Shown: positions 23,882 to 31,556 of the stretch, one piece after another
Layout: every line of letters begins with the position of its first letter
Numbering within the stretch: the first letter of the stretch is position 1
Assembly (NCBI GenBank): GCA_947627875.1
Contig: CANQXS010000002.1
Coordinates: 1-64,000, forward strand
Length of the DNA: 64,000 nt
Reading direction: 5' to 3'
Origin: an uncultured Clostridia bacterium
GTDB lineage: Bacteria; Bacillota; Clostridia; Oscillospirales; Ruminococcaceae
Program-made: the position numbers and the translations under genes
Notes under the pieces: generated by a model
Databases searched by the model: none
Told to the model about the DNA's origin: nothing
Seen by the model: only the letters and a program-made list of their open reading frames with translations

Positions 23882-25220
23882 TTTTAATCCTCCGCGATAA
23901 GTATCCCAGCAGCTCTTCTCTGTCATTATTGAGCTGACCGTCTATTACCAAATTCAGAATCTCGTTCAAATAACCGCCCACTCTTTTACCCTGTTCTACT
24001 CCGAAAGCCATTATGTCATATCCGTTGACCTTTAAGTGTTTGACTTGATAGCTCTCTTCCTCCTGTAAAACCTGTTGCAGATATGTCGTAAATGAATCCA
24101 GTTTTGCCAAACATTCGGGCTGGCAAAAATCTGAGTGCGAGAGAATGTCTGCCCGCCTTACTTCTATCAGCCTTAAAAGCTGCTCTTCACCAAGCTTATT
24201 CAGCCAGCGGCGAGCTGTCTTCAGAGAAGGAGCCAGCTCACCGTCGTGGCACAGGACAAGCTCAGTAATGCTGTCTTGCTCGTATCGGCTAAACTTCAAT
24301 CTATCAACTACTCTTGTTGCTAAATCGTAGCTTGTTTTGGCGTGGTCGTAAAAGTGACCGCCCTTTTCGTCTTCCGTATAGCACTGCGGCTTGCCGACAT
24401 CGTGCAGAAGAAGCGACATTTTAACGATGATATCGTTACCCTTATAGCTTTCGATTACTCTGACTATATGCTCGTATACGTCATACTTGTGAAACCTGTT
24501 GTTTTGATTGAATCCGATACAAGGCTTGATTTCTGGAATGATTGTGGCGATTATATCGCTGTATGCCAGCAACACATTGGCGGCGTTACTACCACTTAGT
24601 AACCCGCACAGTTCAACATTGATTCTTTCCGAAGCAATCCTTTTGAGCAATTCTCGGTTACTGTGAATCGCCTCGGAAGTCTTACCGTCGATACTGAATC
24701 CGTACTTTGACGCAAATCTCAACGCCCGCATTATTCGCAAAGCGTCCTCATTAAACCTGTCATTCGGGTTGCCGACACAAGAAATCTGTTTGTCGGCTAT
24801 GGCTTGTCTGCCGTTAAATGGATCCACAAGACCGCGGATATCATTATAAGCTATCGCGTTCATTGTAAAATCCCTGCGCGACAAATCTTCTGTTATATCA
24901 TTAACAAACGTCACAGAATCGGGTCTGCGACAGTCTGAATATTCTCCGTCTTTTCTGAATGTAGTTACTTCATATTGTCGGTCATCATTTCCTACCACGG
25001 TCACAGTACCGTGCTTTAAGCCCGTACAAATAATCCGATAATCATTAAACGCCTCTTCAACCTCGGGCGGAGTAGCGTTTGTGCATATATCCCAATCTTT
25101 AGGCACTAAGCCAAGCAAGCTGTCTCTTACACACCCGCCTACCAAGTAAGCCTCATGTCCGAGACTACATAGCCGACTGATAATTTTGCTTGCTTCGGCG
25201 GGCATTGTGATTTTAAGCAT
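23874..25220 (-). CDS. cca: CCA-adding tRNA nucleotidyltransferase with HD domain
   Basis: A 448-residue class II nucleotidyltransferase. The catalytic core is LVGGCVRDSLLG with D42-W-D44, then RRDFTMNAIAY, the basic IMRALRFASKYGF helix and template-type EDALR residues. After the neck and body there is an HD domain (LLLHDVGKPQ, HFYDH). The enzyme rebuilds or adds the 3' CCA of tRNAs. It overlaps the RlaP-type nucleotidyltransferase by 8 bases. The phage also encodes an RNA ligase and tRNAs, so tRNA repair is the likely context. Confidence 0.92.
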   Translation of the reverse strand: MLKITMPAEASKIISRLCSLGHEAYLVGGCVRDSLLGLVPKDWDICTNATPPEVEEAFNDYRIICTGLKHGTVTVVGNDDRQYEVTTFRKDGEYSDCRRPDSVTFVNDITEDLSRRDFTMNAIAYNDIRGLVDPFNGRQAIADKQISCVGNPNDRFNEDALRIMRALRFASKYGFSIDGKTSEAIHSNRELLKRIASERINVELCGLLSGSNAANVLLAYSDIIATIIPEIKPCIGFNQNNRFHKYDVYEHIVRVIESYKGNDIIVKMSLLLHDVGKPQCYTEDEKGGHFYDHAKTSYDLATRVVDRLKFSRYEQDSITELVLCHDGELAPSLKTARRWLNKLGEEQLLRLIEVRRADILSHSDFCQPECLAKLDSFTTYLQQVLQEEESYQVKHLKVNGYDIMAFGVEQGKRVGGYLNEILNLVIDGQLNNDREELLGYLSRRIKNE

Positions 25221-26235
25221 ATAGCGATCTCCTGTTTACGCTCATAACGAACTCCTCTATGCGTTTCATATTGGGGTGCTGAGGCAGACTGGTGTTCTGC
25301 TTATCGTACTGGAGCCTCTTTTCGCACTCGGAAACCAAATCAAAGAACTCAGAACGGTATGTACCGTCCTCATTCTGGTATTTTCCCTTTCTTATATCGA
25401 GCAAAAGGTCTCGATCGTCCGCTCTGTATGTGATTATGTCCTCTTTTTCCAGAATATCAAAGCACATCAGGTAAAGTCGAATGAGGTGCATAGCGTGTTT
25501 GTTAAGGTGTTCGTCGTCTTTTTTGTGATTTCGGTGATTGAGCTTATCATAACTCCTGACTACTGCGGTCAGAGTATTAAGCATTGTCGAAAAATCTCTG
25601 ATTGGATACTTTTTGATATTTATATCGCAGAAAACCTCAATATCCTTATCATCTTTGTCGCTCTTGTCGGTGTAAAGCTTGATACTTTCGTCACTAAGCT
25701 CGTTATGTTTGTCTTCAAATGCCGACATAGAACGCTGGAGAGCCCCTTGAATATGCTTTTCGGACATATCTTGAGGCATTTTATCCCTTGCCAGCGCATT
25801 TTCAAGCCGTCTGAGCTGTTGGGTGGCGTATCCGCCGAAAGAAGCTACCGCTCTTTGCGATAAAAACATTTTTCGGGCGTTAATCAGTTCTTTGCCGATG
25901 TATGTCATAATAAAATAATGCTCAGGCTTGCAGCCCAAAAGCTCTATGGTATTAGGATTACAGTTAAGCAACAGACTTATGAGCTTATTAAAGCTATAAA
26001 CAGTCGTATCGGTCTGAGAATTGACAAGTTGCTCGAAATTACTTAAACCGATGAGGTCACTCGGACTGTTTAAAGCACACCCTCTGATATCTACGTCGGA
26101 AGTTTCGACGTTTGTACCGTAAGCGTGGCTGCCACCAAGCGTTAGAAAGATAATTTTGTCCTTAACGTGGGGATTTTCACGCAGAAAATCATAAGATTCG
26201 CTGTTGATCAGCGACCTAATCGCTTCAATATCCAT
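25213..26235 (-). CDS. RlaP/YcgL-type nucleotidyltransferase
   Basis: A 340-residue polymerase-beta-fold nucleotidyltransferase with GGSHAYGT (34-41) and DVDIRG (47-52), matching the RNA-ligase-associated (RlaP) group seen in phages and RNA-repair operons. A long helical C-terminal domain follows (CFDILEKEDIITYRADDRDLLLDIRKGKY). It is translationally coupled to the CCA-adding enzyme, supporting a role in RNA end repair or modification. The substrate is not known. Confidence 0.82.
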   Translation of the reverse strand: MDIEAIRSLINSESYDFLRENPHVKDKIIFLTLGGSHAYGTNVETSDVDIRGCALNSPSDLIGLSNFEQLVNSQTDTTVYSFNKLISLLLNCNPNTIELLGCKPEHYFIMTYIGKELINARKMFLSQRAVASFGGYATQQLRRLENALARDKMPQDMSEKHIQGALQRSMSAFEDKHNELSDESIKLYTDKSDKDDKDIEVFCDINIKKYPIRDFSTMLNTLTAVVRSYDKLNHRNHKKDDEHLNKHAMHLIRLYLMCFDILEKEDIITYRADDRDLLLDIRKGKYQNEDGTYRSEFFDLVSECEKRLQYDKQNTSLPQHPNMKRIEEFVMSVNRRSLYA

Positions 26236-26244
26236 TGAATCACC

Positions 26245-26391
26245 TCATTCTCCTTCGTAAGTATCTAATAAATCTGCAAGTTCGCTTTCATCGCCCGAAG
26301 ATACACAGGCGACAACCGTATCTATCAGTTCTTCGTCGCCGCAGTAACGCAACGCCTGAATAAGCCTGATAGCAAGATTCAGAATTTCCAT
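26245..26391 (-). CDS. Small acidic protein, 48 aa
   Basis: A short ORF from ATG 26391, with GGGAGG eight bases upstream, to TGA 26245. The sequence (MEILNLAIRLIQALRYCGDEE..., ending DLLDTYEGE) is helical and acidic at its C-terminus. It fills the gap before the RlaP gene in the same operon. Function unknown. Confidence 0.55.
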   Translation of the reverse strand: MEILNLAIRLIQALRYCGDEELIDTVVACVSSGDESELADLLDTYEGE

Positions 26392-26408
26392 TCGACGCAC
26401 CTCCCTTG

Positions 26409-27074
26409 TCAAGCACTCTTCTCTATCTCTTCAAAAACTATCTGTTTAGGCAACATATGACTGCACAGATAAACACTGCTGAACGGCGGATTAAGCGAGG
26501 GTTTTTGCTCACCATAATCCTTAAAGTATGCGACACGTTTATTGAGATACATAATCTCAAAGTCGTGATTCTTGAACATATTAAAACGCTCCTGGCTCTC
26601 AAACAGTCCGACAACACCTACGAGCATAGCGAAGGGCTTTCCGATTTCAAATAGACGCTCGAAAACCTTGCCTTTTACTGAGTAGGGCGGATTACTGATT
26701 ATATAATCGCAGTCGGGAACATCAGTCTTAAAGAAATCGACGCCGTTTTGAATGTGCGTTGCGATAACTTCATAGCCCAACTCACGAAAATACTTTACAA
26801 ACAGACTATCGTCAGTGTCAAACGGACACCAGATTTTTGAGGAACGCGGTATGTATTTTGCTATCGGCTTAACAGCATATAACGGAGTATAGAACTCATC
26901 GTTACCGCTATTAGCCACTTTATCCATCTTAATATCTAACAACTCCTTATACTCGGTACATTCCCGATTGATATTATTTATAATAAAAGGCTCTCTAACG
27001 CCTATGCATACAAATTTATTTGGCTCGGATTTAAAATACCCTTTACAACAAGCCTTACAGTCTTTACACTTCAT
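26409..27074 (-). CDS. DNA N6-adenine-type methyltransferase (NPPY)
   Basis: A 221-residue protein with an N-terminal Cys cluster (MKCKDCKACCKG). A methyltransferase-like body follows: FYTPLYAVKPIAKYI, IWCPFDTDDSLFVKYF, THIQNGVDFF, and the catalytic IISNPPYSVKGKVFE (NPPY). The order X-SAM-region-then-NPPY fits a Dam/beta-class enzyme, but the glycine-rich SAM loop is weak. It overlaps the 3' end of the C5-methyltransferase by 11 bases and belongs to the modification block. Confidence 0.75.
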   Translation of the reverse strand: MKCKDCKACCKGYFKSEPNKFVCIGVREPFIINNINRECTEYKELLDIKMDKVANSGNDEFYTPLYAVKPIAKYIPRSSKIWCPFDTDDSLFVKYFRELGYEVIATHIQNGVDFFKTDVPDCDYIISNPPYSVKGKVFERLFEIGKPFAMLVGVVGLFESQERFNMFKNHDFEIMYLNKRVAYFKDYGEQKPSLNPPFSSVYLCSHMLPKQIVFEEIEKSA

Positions 27075-27730
27075 TTGATTTTGCCTCTATACTATGTAAG
27101 TCCTCACATATTTTTACAATGTGGTCGCATAATTCTTCTGGTATTCTTGAACGCTCAATGCTGCCTTTCAGCCCCTGAGTGCCTGTAGCCGATCCTCTCG
27201 GCGCAGGAACGTGACACTTGTCTCCGTTATGACATATCGGTTTAAAACACGGATTCGGGTGATTTGTCCAGATATCCGTTGGTTTCATTCTTGTATCTCC
27301 ATACTGACAATACGTTACGGTATATCTTGGGAGATTACGCATAAACCTCATCTTGCGTAACCCCCCCCCGCGGGTTTTCAATAAACCAAAACTTTGGCTG
27401 TAATTCCGAAATCAATTTAAGAACGTGTTGATTAACGCTGTCGCAAAACTTGGCATATTCGCTGACGGGAGATAGATTTCCGTCCTCTTCTTTGTGACGG
27501 TAGTGACTGATTGCCGCGATACTGTATGTTGTGCAATCGGGCGACGCCCATATCACGTCTGGTTTTCCAAACTTTGAAAGGATTTCTTCTGCCGTTACCT
27601 CTGCAATGTCCTTATATAAATCAATGTTCTTAAAATCCTTATTCCATTCTACGGAAAATACTTTGTGTCCTCTCTTTTCAAATGCCTTGCCTATCGAACG
27701 AGTGCCAGCAAATAATTCTAAAACTTTAAT
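27064..27730 (-). CDS. C5-cytosine methyltransferase-like gene, frameshifted at a poly-G tract
   Basis: The 5' part reads IKVLELFAGTRSIGKAFEKRG, FGKPDVIWASPDCTTYS (catalytic Pro-Asp-Cys) and KFWFIENPRGG. At the G9 run (27361-27369) the frame runs out within nine codons. With eight G it continues LRKMRFMRNLPRYTVTYCQYGD, DIWTNHPNP and GLKGSIERSRIPEELC, the normal end of this phage Dcm-like family. The start is also odd: the in-frame start would be ATT 27730 behind AAAGGAG, while the nearby ATG 27735 is in another frame. Phase OFF or sequence error. Confidence 0.82.
27361..27369 (-). repeat. Poly-G (G9) tract inside C5-methyltransferase-like gene
   Basis: Nine G on the coding strand encode the Arg-Gly-Gly of the conserved ENPRG motif. 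Eight G would join the two halves in frame. Confidence 0.8.
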
Positions 27731-27769
27731 ATCATTCTCTCCTTTCCTCGATTCGGTAATTAATACTGA

Positions 27770-27988
27770 TTATTTATCAAGGCAGTATGTCTTTCGTGTT
27801 GGTGAACAAATATCCCCACAATACGGGCAGGGAACCCAATCGGACATCATTGACACACCGCAGGGATATTTCTTGGTCGTCACCATAGTGTTTCTCTTTA
27901 TGATATCGGATAAGCTGAACTTAAAAATAGTGCCACACTCAGGACATTCCTGAACAAAGCACTCATCGTCTCTATGTATGATTGTCAT
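27770..27988 (-). CDS. Zinc-ribbon protein, 72 aa
   Basis: Two Cys pairs, CPECG and CPYCG, plus further Cys residues make a likely zinc ribbon. The N-terminal part is beta-rich. It lies upstream of the frameshifted C5-methyltransferase. Function unknown. Confidence 0.6.
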   Translation of the reverse strand: MTIIHRDDECFVQECPECGTIFKFSLSDIIKRNTMVTTKKYPCGVSMMSDWVPCPYCGDICSPTRKTYCLDK

Positions 27989-28002
27989 TTTAACCTCCGT
28001 TC

Positions 28003-28248
28003 TTAATCGGGTTCGTTATATGGTGTTGGATCCTCGCCTAAAACTCTCAGAACCGAACGGAACATTGCGCGGGCTTCCTTCTGATCCTCGACTTTACCTT
28101 GCTTGACAACTTCATTGATTGTTTGCGTTAACATAAAATCTATCATTAAAAGCAAAGCAAAATTACCCTGTTCTGCGTTCTGGCAAGCCTTTTCAAACTT
28201 CTTCTGCAAATTTAAGCAGTCGTCTACAGTTATTTCTCTAACGCTCAT
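28003..28248 (-). CDS. Hypothetical helical protein, 81 aa
   Basis: Almost entirely helical (LNLQKKFEKACQNAEQGNFALLLMIDFML...), without recognisable motif. Overlaps the upstream zinc-ribbon gene by 11 bases. Member of the leftward operon. Confidence 0.55.
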   Translation of the reverse strand: MSVREITVDDCLNLQKKFEKACQNAEQGNFALLLMIDFMLTQTINEVVKQGKVEDQKEARAMFRSVLRVLGEDPTPYNEPD

Positions 28249-28429
28249 TAGTGCCTCCTTGTTCTCGGGTGCAATATGTTGTTACATGCCCGCAGACTGG
28301 ACAAACTACATAAGTTACGGGAGGCGTTAAATCCTTTTGTTCAAAGAATAAACACCTACCGCACCGACAAATCACACCGTCTTGTTCGTTTCCCTCAAAA
28401 GCGGGAGACCAGCTCACTCTGATTTTCAA
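28238..28429 (-). CDS. Zinc-ribbon protein, 63 aa
   Basis: Contains CRCGRC and CPVCG, the two halves of a small zinc ribbon, with short beta-strands between (TYVVCPVCGHVTTYC). Probably a DNA- or RNA-binding accessory. No closer family is recognised. Confidence 0.6.
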   Translation of the reverse strand: MKIRVSWSPAFEGNEQDGVICRCGRCLFFEQKDLTPPVTYVVCPVCGHVTTYCTREQGGTNER

Positions 28430-28441
28430 TGATTTTCACCC

Positions 28442-28696
28442 CTAATCAAAATCTTCGGAGAATATATTTTCGGGCTGGAGGTTGACAGACTTTACTGAAA
28501 TATATCTGGATAAGACAGCTGCCGTTTCAAAACCATAGCCTCTCGTATCGACATAGGCTGTATCGTCCTTTGTCAAATGCCTGAGCAGTTTAAAACAGGC
28601 GTCCTCTACATTATCCGCCCTTACAACACCAGCCTTTTCACCTACGATTGAAAGGCGTATTCCGTGGTCGATATCTGTAGTGATAAATATTAACAT
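28442..28696 (-). CDS. Hypothetical protein, 84 aa
   Basis: Alpha/beta pattern (MLIFITTDIDHGIRLSIVG, then EDACFKLLRHLTKDDTAYVDTRGYG). No catalytic motif or family recognised. Preceded by an AGGAG-type site and tightly packed with its neighbours. Confidence 0.55.
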   Translation of the reverse strand: MLIFITTDIDHGIRLSIVGEKAGVVRADNVEDACFKLLRHLTKDDTAYVDTRGYGFETAAVLSRYISVKSVNLQPENIFSEDFD

Positions 28697-28699
28697 AAT

Positions 28700-28882
28700 T
28701 TACTCCTTTTTACTTGTCTTAAATTCCTTATGGATTGGATATTCATTGAAATCAACTCTATCAAATTCGCAAAGATAGAGATAATGACGATAACACTTAA
28801 GTGCCTCTGAGGCGTTATCAAAAATATCAATGATAGGATTGTCGCCGTAATAATAGCGAGTCACAACCCAGACGGTTTGCAT
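28700..28882 (-). CDS. Hypothetical protein, 60 aa
   Basis: Begins MQTVWVVTRYYYGDN, with beta-strand then helix (ASEALKCYRHYLYL). Preceded by AAGGAGG. Similar short proteins occur in phages, with no known role. Confidence 0.55.
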   Translation of the reverse strand: MQTVWVVTRYYYGDNPIIDIFDNASEALKCYRHYLYLCEFDRVDFNEYPIHKEFKTSKKE

Positions 28883-28912
28883 TAAAATCCTCCTTACACT
28901 GACGAAATGGTT

Positions 28913-29215
28913 TTAATCAGGCTCAAACTCAATCCTGCCTAATTTGCCATATGAAAAATCGTGATTGTTCCCGTTGTCTGGCATATCGGAAAAATAGAAG
29001 TAAAATGAAGCACCGCCGAACCAGTCGCCAAGACAAAGGAATTTTCCTACGACCTCGTTAAATGCTACAGCTTCTTTCACGCTGATTGATGTATGCCGAG
29101 CGTAGTACAGAACATAATTTAACTGTTCTTCCGTCAAAATTTTGCCTGTAGGGCGCAGCTCTAAATCAGCCCAATCCCTATCTTTTGCGAGCTTGACTGC
29201 CTCTGTCCACTTCAT
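28913..29215 (-). CDS. Hypothetical protein, 100 aa
   Basis: Starts MKWTEAVKLAKDRDW at the base following the stop of its upstream neighbour. Mixed alpha/beta with an aromatic Gly-rich segment (LGDWFGGASFYFYF). No domain recognised. Confidence 0.55.
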   Translation of the reverse strand: MKWTEAVKLAKDRDWADLELRPTGKILTEEQLNYVLYYARHTSISVKEAVAFNEVVGKFLCLGDWFGGASFYFYFSDMPDNGNNHDFSYGKLGRIEFEPD

Positions 29216-29797
29216 TTAATAACCTCTTCCGTATCGTGATGTATGAATCACAGGATTAGATATCAAAGGACGAATGACGCTATCTTCAAAAACCTTGCCA
29301 ACTGGCTTATCAATGATGACGTGAGAATATCTTTGCATTGGCCGTTCGCGAGCTATATCGCTGAGAATGTCCACAACGAACATTGGGTTCTCACAGTGTA
29401 TACCGTCAGAGGAGTTCAGTATCTTTACCTGACACATGCTGTGACCTATTTTCAACAGCCATTCGCCCTGATCATCTGTTATTATTAAAATTTTGAGCTT
29501 TGAACGCGATTCGGTTTTACCTGAATCACTTGGTTTGTTTTTAGCAAAACCACGGATTCCTTGATAATAACTAATTACCGATTTAAAATATTTTATTTGT
29601 TCTTCCTCCGATAACTCACCGTTGCGACCTATACCAAACTTCATAAACCCTGCGTCAAGGTTCGAGCATTGCGGACACTCATAATGATAGATAGGCGTTC
29701 CGAACCCATCTCTGATATTTGGGATAGTCATTTTCGGAATTGGAATTGACTTTACTTTATATTCATATCCGCAATACGGACAGTAAAAATAATACAT
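29216..29797 (-). CDS. Protein with N-terminal zinc ribbon, 193 aa
   Basis: The first 50 residues hold two Cys pairs (CPYCG and CPQCS), a zinc ribbon. The rest is an alpha/beta domain of unknown type (LKILIITDDQGEWLLKIGH, then PMFVVDILSDIA). It may be a nucleic-acid-binding phage protein; no function recognised. Confidence 0.6.
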   Translation of the reverse strand: MYYFYCPYCGYEYKVKSIPIPKMTIPNIRDGFGTPIYHYECPQCSNLDAGFMKFGIGRNGELSEEEQIKYFKSVISYYQGIRGFAKNKPSDSGKTESRSKLKILIITDDQGEWLLKIGHSMCQVKILNSSDGIHCENPMFVVDILSDIARERPMQRYSHVIIDKPVGKVFEDSVIRPLISNPVIHTSRYGRGY

Positions 29798-29847
29798 TTC
29801 TTTACTCCTTTTTGGTCTTTATATCTATTATAAACGCTCTGGATGAT

Positions 29848-30093
29848 TCAAATTATTTCTCTCGGTATGAAACTGCATTTTGTCCAGATAGTCAATGTAT
29901 CGTCTGGATTCCATTCATATTTCACAACGCTCCAGCCTAAGTCGTATGATTCGTCGTCAAGTGAAATCAGTTTCTCGCCATCCCATTTGCAAAAACCGTA
30001 CAGGATATCAAGATTACCTAAAGCCTGGGGCAAAATCGTTCTGACTATAATTTCCTCAACAGGCTTTGAGGTTAAAATATCTCTTAGAATCAT
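29848..30093 (-). CDS. Small conserved phage protein, 81 aa
   Basis: The pattern YGFCKWDGEKLISLDDESYDL followed by KYEWNPDDTLTIW recurs in many Clostridia phage proteins of this size. Beta-rich, no catalytic residues obvious. It lies 6 bases after the membrane protein gene upstream. Confidence 0.65.
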   Translation of the reverse strand: MILRDILTSKPVEEIIVRTILPQALGNLDILYGFCKWDGEKLISLDDESYDLGWSVVKYEWNPDDTLTIWTKCSFIPREII

Positions 30094-30099
30094 GACTAT

Positions 30100-30411
30100 T
30101 TACACCTCAGATACAGTCATTTGCTTAACGAAGTCCTTATACTTTATATGACCCATATCTCGTTCGTCGATTTGCTTTATTATTTTCCCTTCGGTATCAC
30201 GAAGCCGCCAGCCATAAAAAGCACCACCGCCGAAAGACGGCACGTCGAAAAGTTCTCTTGTAAAACCGTTCTTCTCAAGCCAGATGGTCTTTCTGGTAAA
30301 CTTAATGCTCGCCATTACAATGGATGTCACGACTGCAAAAATTATTGCTGCCGCAAAAGCGACTGACAGGCATAGCATAATTATCTTTATCTTGAACCAA
30401 AGCTCAACCAT
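30100..30411 (-). CDS. Single-pass membrane protein, 103 aa
   Basis: Starts at ATG 30411 (MVELWFKIKI) behind GGGGAGG. Residues 8-33 are a transmembrane helix (IIMLCLSVAFAAAIIFAVV). The remainder is soluble, with a Gly-rich loop PSFGGGAFYGWRLRD. Overlaps the upstream gene by 8 bases. Function unknown. Confidence 0.65.
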   Translation of the reverse strand: MVELWFKIKIIMLCLSVAFAAAIIFAVVTSIVMASIKFTRKTIWLEKNGFTRELFDVPSFGGGAFYGWRLRDTEGKIIKQIDERDMGHIKYKDFVKQMTVSEV

Positions 30412-30691
30412 TATTGTCCTCCCCATCACACATACCGCGTTCGCCTATCACGTCCGATATATTCTGCCTGATTTGCTTCAGAACGTCTTTATTAACAGTG
30501 CTGAGGCTGGCACAATCAGGAATAAAAATTACCTTGTTTTCTGGGAAAAGCGATACGATATCATTATATAGACGAACTATATCTAAATATGGAATTTCGC
30601 CCATTTTTACTGATAATACAATGCTGTCTTGCGGACACGGATTTAACAGCTTGATTGCTGTGACTATGTTATCGTCAGGCACAAAAATCAC
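30404..30691 (-). CDS. Hypothetical protein, 95 aa
   Basis: Alpha/beta pattern with a hydrophobic strand KVIFIPDCASLS. Its start overlaps the end of the RNA ligase by 17 bases, so it is translationally linked to it. No family recognised. Confidence 0.55.
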   Translation of the reverse strand: MIFVPDDNIVTAIKLLNPCPQDSIVLSVKMGEIPYLDIVRLYNDIVSLFPENKVIFIPDCASLSTVNKDVLKQIRQNISDVIGERGMCDGEDNNG

Positions 30692-31313
30692 GCACTTTTA
30701 CCTTAACGATTATCCTACGACCGCGACGGTCAAGCATATCAACTGCGGGCTTGCAAACAAGACCTTCCATATTTGCAGTGCCGATTGTAGACTTCGGACG
30801 CGACTTGACGTAGGCAACCGCCTCGTCTAAGCTGCCGATGAGAACGATAGGCACAAGCTCAATATTAAAAGCCCTGGCTATATCTTCAAGTGCGTCGCGC
30901 TTAAGCCAAAGATTCTGGTCGGGAAGATAAACATCAAAGAGAATAAAGGAAACATCGCTCCTGTAATTCCCGCCGTTCTGAACCTTTGCGCCGTAGCCCT
31001 CGCCGAACAGGATAACAGGCATTTCACCAAACTTCTGCTCGAAGATTTCCTCGGTTGCCTCACCGCCGAACAGCTCGATAAGCTTATTCATTAGATATGC
31101 AGGGATCTGAGCGCGTTCCGTGCGACCCTGATAAGAAACCCTATGACCATCCCATACGATTCCAATATTCGTGCCGTCTATCTTCTCGGTGCAAACCCAC
31201 GGCTTGTCCTTGAGAAACTCAACGGCTTCATCGTTATATGAACCCTCAATAAGCTTCTTTGTGCCTTCAATGTCGCGCTTGTAAATTGTAGATATCTTGG
31301 TGTATTCGATCAC
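30675..31313 (-). CDS. RNA ligase (Rnl2-type nucleotidyltransferase domain)
   Basis: A 212-residue ATP-dependent RNA ligase domain. The adenylated lysine is K44 in TEKIDGTN (motif I). RTERAQI and ILFGEGYG follow (motifs III/IIIa), then EGLVCKP (motif IV) and IVKVKVRDF (motif V). No C-terminal extension is present, so it is a minimal ligase. With the CCA-adding enzyme and RlaP nucleotidyltransferase of the same operon it suggests repair of nicked tRNAs. Confidence 0.92.
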   Translation of the reverse strand: MIEYTKISTIYKRDIEGTKKLIEGSYNDEAVEFLKDKPWVCTEKIDGTNIGIVWDGHRVSYQGRTERAQIPAYLMNKLIELFGGEATEEIFEQKFGEMPVILFGEGYGAKVQNGGNYRSDVSFILFDVYLPDQNLWLKRDALEDIARAFNIELVPIVLIGSLDEAVAYVKSRPKSTIGTANMEGLVCKPAVDMLDRRGRRIIVKVKVRDFCA

Positions 31314-31328
31314 TTGATTACCTCCTAT

Positions 31329-31556
31329 TTAATTTCGTTCACAATTATCGCAATCGCCGTTACAATAAACCGTGTCGCCCTGACACTCATGCTTAAAAAC
31401 CTCCCTGGAAACGGGAGGCGGATTGACTTTACTGCAACAGCGATCGCAAAGCATTAGCTCTGTATTTAGAATTTTTACGCTATAAATCGTATGATAATCG
31501 TATAGTTCCTTGCCGCAATTATCACAAAAGCCCTTAAACTTATAAGGAAAACTCAT
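31329..31556 (-). CDS. Cys-rich zinc-binding protein, 75 aa
   Basis: Cys pairs CDNCG and CDRCC form a zinc ribbon, and a third cluster (CQGDTVYCNGDCDNC) lies at the C-terminus. It overlaps the stop of the upstream C5-methyltransferase by 4 bases. Function unknown. Confidence 0.65.
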   Translation of the reverse strand: MSFPYKFKGFCDNCGKELYDYHTIYSVKILNTELMLCDRCCSKVNPPPVSREVFKHECQGDTVYCNGDCDNCERN

